Below are positions 57,977 to 64,000 of a stretch of DNA of 64,000 nucleotides, piece by piece; the first letter of the stretch is position 1, and each line of letters begins with the position of its first letter. The position numbers and the translations under genes were made by a program. Below the pieces are notes generated by a model. That model ran no database searches. It was not told the origin of the DNA and saw nothing but the letters and a program-made list of their open reading frames with translations. The DNA is from Ophiosphaerella korrae. Its lineage: Eukaryota; Ascomycota; Dothideomycetes; Pleosporales; Phaeosphaeriaceae. The stretch lies in the NCBI GenBank assembly GCA_028456385.1, contig JALNQF010000018.1:342700-406699 (forward strand). Direction: 5' to 3'.

Positions 57977-58878
57977 AATAGTTACGTATTCTACTATACT
58001 ATATTACTTAGCCTAATTGCGTGCAATATAATAGCTTACCTACTACTTAGTATTATAATATATATATCTTTATATACGTATTAAAGTACTTTAACTACGT
58101 AAAACTAAGTATATTAGTTATCTAGCTATTATTAGAGACTCTAATAACCTAGTTATAAAGTATATTACTATCTTTATACTAGCTTAATAGGTAGTAGCAC
58201 GCCTTAATTATAATAAAGGCTAAGATAGCTTACCTAGTTATATTAATACTTATAATAGCTATTACCTACTTTTTATTACCTAGTTAGATTACTTTTAGCT
58301 ATAAATATCTCTTTAATACTATAATAACTATACTTACTATAATCTAGCCTATTATAAAGCTAGTCTTATTAAAGTTCTATATATTATTATCTAAGATACT
58401 ATACTTAGCTTTAGTATTATCTACTAGCTTAAACTAAGCTTATATAATATTAAGATCTTTATAGAAAGCTTTCTTATAGTTATACTTGTAATTAAACTTT
58501 ATTTTAAGCTTAAGGTAGTACTTAATAAATATACTAGGCTAGTTTATACTAACTTAGCTTAAATTATACTTAGCGCGTAAGGAATTAGCTATATTAGCTA
58601 CGTCTACAAGCCTAGGGGGAAAGCTATAGTTAATAAAGTTAATAATATACTTAGTAACTATATCCTTTTTAAGCTTAGTAAGATTTATTAATTTAGGCCT
58701 ATAATTTACTTGTAAAGGTTGTCTTACGCGTTAGTTACTAAGTATTAACTAAGTAACTATAAGGTAGACTTTACGTAAGATAACTTAATAAGTATAAGGT
58801 AGACTTTATATAAGATAACTTAATAAGGTAGTTTTAACAATTAACTAAAAAGAGTAAATAGTAGATAAAGCTATCTAT
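57977..58878. other. RIP-affected repeat DNA
   Basis: About 0.9 kb, TpA-rich. It contains a short near-duplicate (ATAAGGTAGACTTTA, at about 58758 and 58795). No coding remnant recognised. Confidence 0.4.
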
Positions 58879-59037
58879 TGCGAGATGCGAGCTTAGGAAT
58901 AAGTAGGAGATGATTATTAATTGAAGAGCTATCTAAGCTAGGCTACTTATATATAGTAGAGTAGCTCGAACAGCTCGTACGGCTCGCTTACTACTATAGG
59001 CTTACCTAAATCGTATAGAGCGAAGCTCTAACTTGTA
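58879..59037 (-). repeat. 3' LTR of the copia element
   Basis: 159 bp, TGCGAGATGCGAGC ... ACTTGTA on the plus strand (last CA now TA). Aligned with the LTR at 42418-42629. Confidence 0.65.
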
Positions 59038-59370
59038 ATATACCCTCTAGGTGAGCTGCGTAGTAGAGCTGTTTAATAAGTTTTATAGTAGTTATCTAAA
59101 CTTAGTTGAAAACACCTTTACCTGTAATTCTGTTTGTTTTAGGCTCGTACGTAGGTGCTAAGCGCTTATACGCTGCGCATAGTATATCTAGAGTTTTCTT
59201 AGCCTCGTAAACTCTTTAGTAACTATTATTATAGCTATTATAAGTTACTGTTTTTAAAGCTTTTAAAGCTTACTTTTTATATTAGCAATTGTTACACTAA
59301 CTCGTTCTTGTAGAGTAAAGCTAAGAAAGCTACTTGCGCTCGTATATCTTACTCCTATACTACCTCTAAA

Positions 59371-59389
59371 GCTACTACTGCTGCTACTG

Positions 59390-59425
<36 letters not shown>
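59371..59425. repeat. (CTA)n microsatellite
   Basis: About 55 bp of CTA/CTG trinucleotides inside the copia element, followed by AAGAAGAAGAAG. Confidence 0.9.
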
Positions 59426-60499
59426 TTAAGAAGAAGAAGAAGCGCACTAAAAAGACTTTAGTGCCGTAGACGCCCTTACCCCTACCCTCTTATACCTCCT
59501 CTCTTAAGGGGGTTGTAAGTACTCTCTATAAGGAGCCCTACCTCTACTACGCTTGTAGCGCGTTAGTAAGCTACTCTAATAGGAGCTACTATAACTCCCT
59601 TAGAGAGGGGGTTTAGCGTTGTATACGCTATACTACTAGTAGCTATAGCTACGTTCCTGTGTAAGTTAATTTAAAAATTTTACTCTAGCTCTTTAATTTA
59701 CTACTTTGAGAGCTACTCTAGCTCTTTATCTAATATTAGTTAACTAACTCGCATTATAGCCCTAAAATCGCTCGCCGCGCTACTATTACCTTTGTTACTA
59801 CCTAGGCCTATAAGGCTCTAGAGAGGGAGCTTAAAGCTCTCTAAAAGACTTTCTACGTACTACTTAGTAAGGTTATAGAGGAGACTCTAGGTCCTTAGAC
59901 TCTTCTACTACCTCTACCTCTACCTCTACCTTAGCTTGCGCCTATACCTACGCTTACTCCTACTCTTACCTCTACCTAAGACTTTACTACTACTACGCTC
60001 GCTAACGCTGCCTTTATAATAGGGGCTATTACTACTCTACTAGCTAGGGATACTTAAGCTAAGGAGGCTTTTACGCGTTATCTACGCGTAAGAGCGCTTC
60101 TTAATAAGTTTGTTAATTTTATATTTTAAATAGATACTCTATTTTAAGCTTAGCTCTAAGCTTTAGCTCTACGCTTTAGCGCTTTAATTTAAAGACTTCT
60201 TTATAGCTCTATGCTCTACTTTTATAATTCTTATAACTTAAGCTTAGCTTGTATATCTTTAAGGTTAAGGTAAGCTTTAAATCTCTTAAACTACTACTCT
60301 AGGAGGTGCTTAGTTAGGCTATCTACTAGTATCTCGCTCGTTAGTATATAAGAGACTTGAAATAAGCCTCTAGTATACTCTTGTCTTAGCTACATATTCT
60401 GTATATCTACGTAACGTAAGCGCGTTGTTACTCTCTTATTTTTACCTATAACAAGTCTAATTATTTACTAATTGTCGTAAAAGATTATCTAAGTAGCTC

Positions 60500-61650
60500 C
60501 TAGGTCTAATATAAGCTCTTAAAAGAGCTTTTTTAGTACTATTACCTCTTTGCTTACGTGCTTAAGCGCGAGTAGCTTAGCTTTAGTAGTAGAGGTAGTT
60601 ACTATAGCTTGTTACGCTGCCTTCTATATTACTACTCTACTAAAGAGTATTACAATATAGCTATAAGATAAGCGGCGCGTTACTAGATTGTTAGTAAACG
60701 ACGCATCTCTATATATAAGTAGCTTAGTGCCTTGCTGCTTACTGTCTTGCTACTCGCTATCTTGCTGCTAGCTATCTTGCTACTCGCTATACTAGACTAA
60801 TAGGTGCTAAGTTCTATATAAGTAAACAATAACTTAGTTTACTACTTTAAGATACTTTTAGCTTAGATTTGTAAGATATTAAGAAAGCTTAGTAGCTACA
60901 AATGCGACGTCTAGTCGTACTATTATTGCTGTGTATAAGATAGATCCTACTCGCTCTTAGTAGTCCTTGATTTTACACTTTAAGGCCTCTCTTTTACTTA
61001 GCTGTAGCTCTTCTACTAGTAATAGAGTTGCTAGAAAGCTTATAGAGCTTGCGAGATCGAACTTTTTTACTATCTTATTAATATACTTATTGTAGACGAG
61101 CGTAATAGTTCTATCTAGCTAACTCTATATTACTCGTATACCTAGGAACTAGTTTACTAAGCTTTTGTCTTCTATATTGTACGCTTGTTTAATTCTCTTA
61201 ACAATTTAGCGAGCTTCTAATTAGTAGATTATGTGATATATTACTAATATATTGTTAACGTAGAAGAGAAGGAGTATTTTACGCTCTTTATTGTAGAATA
61301 AGCACGGCTCTTCTTTTAAGACTATAAGACTAGCTTGTTTAAGCGTTCTTAAGAGCTCCTTATACTAGAGGAGTAGCGAGTCTTTAAGGCTGTATAGCGC
61401 TCGATTAAGCTTAACGTACTTGCTAGCTACTTTAAACCTATCTAGGAGCTCGTAGATAACTGCTAGTTAATAATCTCTGTGTGCGTAGAAGAAAGCTCCG
61501 ATAACGTTATACTAAGCTACTTCTAGGTTGAACTTAGCTATAATTGCTATTGCGGTTCGAAACGAGCGCGCTGCTAATATAGCAGCGTAAGTTAATTGTA
61601 TTAAATCGATTATTTAGAGGTCTCTGCGTACTACAATCTAAGCTTTACAC
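60500..61650 (-). pseudogene. copia Pol remnant (reverse transcriptase and RNase H)
   Basis: The minus strand reads KLNRALYSLKDSLLL, a stop at the Trp position, then YKELLRTLKQ, EEPCLFYN and LLFYVNNILVIYH (the catalytic YVDD has become YVNN). Further on comes YRDASFTNN, then KAA*QAIVTTSTTKAKLLALKHVSKE, the copia RNase H block, also with Trp->stop. Stops and D->N changes are all G->A on the coding strand. Confidence 0.85.
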
Positions 61651-64000
61651 TTAAGAAAGTAGCTATCTTAGTTAAGTTTATATGTAAAAACCTACTTTAG
61701 AAGTAGTAGCTAATCGCTTAATTGTAAGCGCTCTATCTCCTCCTAGGTGCTAGCTACTAGCAGCGTATCGATCTCTTTCTAAGCTACTTGTTTGAAGAGC
61801 TACCTATATAAGTACGTATATAGGTGCTTCTAATTCTGTAGTAGTAGTAGTAGCTTATCTTAATATAGATAAGCTTGTAGCTGTAGCTAAGGCTATAGCT
61901 TAAGCTAAGTAGCTACTGTAATTATAGTGTTTACTACAGCGAGCTCTATATTTAGGTTATAGTCTATTAGCACTTGTAGGAGTAGCTCGTCTAGTATACT
62001 ACTCTATTTACTCTACTCTGGTTTATATAATAATAAGTAAGCGCTCGAGCTTTTAGCGCTATTATCTAGCTTGTTATTTTAGAGTCTTTAGCTTAATCGC
62101 GTTAGTACTAGCTATTACTAGCGTGTACGCTACTAATAAGCTCCGACTATATTATTTAGAGCTATATAAGATGCGGCTGCTTAATAAAGGATAGTATCTG
62201 CTTTATTTAGAGCTATAGAAGCTATAGCTACTCGAGGAGAGGTAGTTCGATAAGTAGCTGTTTAATAAGTCGAACTCTTATCTATTAGCTACTCTAAGGC
62301 GCTCGCTTCTCTAGTTAATTGTAATTCCTAGGAGCTTTTAGATACTTCGCTGTATTGATTTCTATAATTAATATTAGCACCTATATACTAAACTCTTCTA
62401 AGTTTAGGTGTTTACTCTAGAGTTCGAAGGCTACTAAGCTTAGGTTACTCTATATAGATTCTATGTAGTTTGCTAGCTAAGCTTGCTACTTATATAGGAT
62501 CTGCCCCTTGTTCTACTAAGATAGCTAGCTAGCTAGCCTAGCTTTTAGTATTACGTAGAGCTCTACCCCCTAGATTTTACTCTAGGTGCTCGCCTTACTA
62601 GTTACCTTCTAGGATTTAAGCTGCTTCGCGGAGCTAGTTATATATATTATCCTAGGTCTCTCCTACGTTGCGCGCTACGTCTTTATATAACACGTTAACA
62701 AGTTTTTAAATCTCTAGCTTTAAGAGCTCTTAATAAGCTTTACTCCTCTTGTTGTAGAAGAGCTACTTATTAAACATTACGTTACGCGTTGTAATTACCT
62801 AATCTAATTCTAAAACCTATATCCTATATATATTAGATGCTCTATATCCTACTAGATATCTAATATAGCCCTAAGGGCTTATTTTAAAGCCTCTCTTGTT
62901 GCGCCTAGCTACTTGCTCCTTATTAAGCGGATATGCTTAGTAGCTGTAGGCGTATACTCTACTCTAATCTAGCTAAAGGTCTACTATAGTAGCTCTTACT
63001 TGCTTAGGCTAATAGTATCTAAAGTACTATCTAAACTAGCTATTAAGTACTATATTAAGAGCTTGTATATTATAAGCGCGGCTTAGGCTTATATTATATA
63101 GCTACGTAGCTACCTTTACTATCTCTAGCTAGAGCCTTTCTAGTAGGTTAGCGCTTATCCTTATCTTAATTGCTTTTGTTATTATTTCTTAACTAGCTCT
63201 CTTAGCTCCTCTATTTAGCTCGTACGTATATACTAGAGTACTCTTAACTATAATCTCTTCTTGTTTAGCTTAAATCTAGAAGTACGTCTTACCTCTCTAT
63301 AGGAGCGTTACTACTTTATTATCTTACTAGAGTACGTACGTGTAGAGCTTATAGCGCGTTAGTAGTAGCTTTGTAAAGCTTTTAAATACTCTTATTATCT
63401 CTTAGAGTGTTTTACCTTGTAATAGGTAGGTATAGAGCTTACTACTATACTCGCACTTAAGTAGTATAGTCTAAACTTCTCTAAAGCAGCTAGTAGGTAT
63501 ATTAAATAGGTCCTACGCTACTCGCTAGTATAGGCGCAGGGCTCTCTCTCTAGGCTACCTTAAGATAACTTACTTAGCGTAGGCTATTAAGCAATGCTCG
63601 TACTTAATGCGCGCTATCTTATTAATACGCACGTTTCTCGCGCTTGTTACTAGCGCTCGCAGTACTTTTAGTCTAAGATAACTAGCTCTAGCGTACTAGA
63701 GCTCCTCTAAGTTGCTTCTAGGCGTTATACGCTATAAGTTAAGCTATTAATTAACTTGATTGCCTTAAGTTACGCTTATAATAGTTAGATAAAATATAAT
63801 AGGCTTATATTTAATAAAAGTAAGATTATGTTTACGTATTAGTGTTGCTAGTACGATGCTCTCTACTAGCGTTCCTACTCTTAGAGTTGCGTTAAAACCT
63901 TAATACTAAGCTCTAGCTTACTGTAATTAAGCTTTAGATACTATATTAATATAAAATCCTTTAACTACTACTACTTTATAAAGTATAAGATTCTCTATAC

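Larger units (their letters stand above)
48480..64000. other. AT-rich, RIP-affected repeat block
   Basis: From here to the window end the sequence is dominated by TA-rich words (CTA, TAG, ATA), long open frames vanish, and recognisable transposon proteins carry stops mostly where Trp or Gln is expected and Asn/Tyr where Asp/Cys is expected. This is the expected outcome of C-to-T change in CpA context. No host gene was found in it. Confidence 0.85.
58879..64000 (-). mobile_element. Ty1/copia element, 3' part, RIP-inactivated, truncated by window end
   Basis: Minus-oriented element. Its 3' LTR is at 58879-59037, preceded on that strand by the purine-rich AGAGGGTATAT. Going upstream (rightwards) come RNase H (about 60500-60720), reverse transcriptase (about 61180-61650) and more degraded Pol sequence to the window end. 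RT placed before RNase H next to the 3' LTR fits either LTR superfamily; the copia assignment rests on the RT and RNase H sequences themselves. The 5' LTR lies outside. Confidence 0.82.

Noticed and set aside
1..64000. tRNA, rRNA, CRISPR, riboswitch
   Set aside because: No convincing tRNA B-box/acceptor pairs, rRNA signatures or regularly spaced repeat-spacer arrays were found by eye; CRISPR is not expected in a fungal nuclear genome.

Overview
The window looks like nuclear DNA of a filamentous ascomycete (Pezizomycotina). Genes are broken by short GT-AG introns (about 46-115 nt). The protein families are fungal: quinate-type sugar transporter, DUF8035-like Arg/Glu-rich protein, ascomycete laccase ending in a DSGV tail, caleosin, unspecific peroxygenase, Cys-rich mini-proteins. 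The last 15 kb is TpA-rich repeat DNA in which transposon reading frames are broken mainly by TGG->TAG and CAG/CAA->TAG/TAA changes, the signature of repeat-induced point mutation (RIP). The class (Leotiomycetes, Dothideomycetes or other) cannot be fixed from sequence reading alone.

Layout. 1-5.4 kb: a ZNFX1-type NF-X1 zinc-finger helicase on the minus strand, cut by the window start and carrying one in-frame TAG. 5.4-21 kb: a sparse, decayed accessory stretch holding a Mx/dynamin-type GTPase pseudogene, zinc-finger and Cys-rich hypotheticals, an unannotated Myb/SANT remnant, an intact protein-kinase-like gene, a methyltransferase pseudogene full of Trp->stop changes, and a probable O-methyltransferase remnant. 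21-47.4 kb: gene-rich. It holds a secreted heme-thiolate peroxygenase, an MFS quinate/sugar transporter, a DUF8035-type protein, a PSD-like protein with an altered cleavage motif, caleosin, a secreted type-B carboxylesterase, a hypothetical, a small secreted LPMO-like copper protein, a small tail-anchored protein, a secreted S10 carboxypeptidase, a laccase, a Tc1/mariner-type non-autonomous TIR element and a small secreted protein. 48.5-64 kb: an AT-rich block with a complete 7.0-kb Ty3/gypsy chromovirus (431-bp LTRs, TAATA target-site duplication), two inverted copies of another repeat on either side of it, a 14-bp satellite, and the 3' part of a Ty1/copia element running off the right edge on the minus strand.

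Functional themes. (i) Secreted oxidative and hydrolytic enzymes (peroxygenase, laccase, LPMO-like protein, esterase, S10 peptidase) beside a transporter fit a saprotrophic or plant-associated life. (ii) A PSD-like protein and a caleosin share a 357-bp divergent promoter containing a perfect TGACGTCA site, and the caleosin is convergent with an esterase: a possible lipid-related trio. (iii) A ZNFX1-like helicase next to a Mx-like GTPase, both damaged, recalls two antiviral families of animals; this is only a hypothesis. No clearly new system is proven. The best candidates for follow-up are the damaged helicase/GTPase pair, the divergent PSD-like/caleosin module, the perfect 20-bp hairpin near 11.87 kb and the two-sided inverted repeat around the chromovirus. 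All splice sites were placed by eye from consensus and protein continuity.
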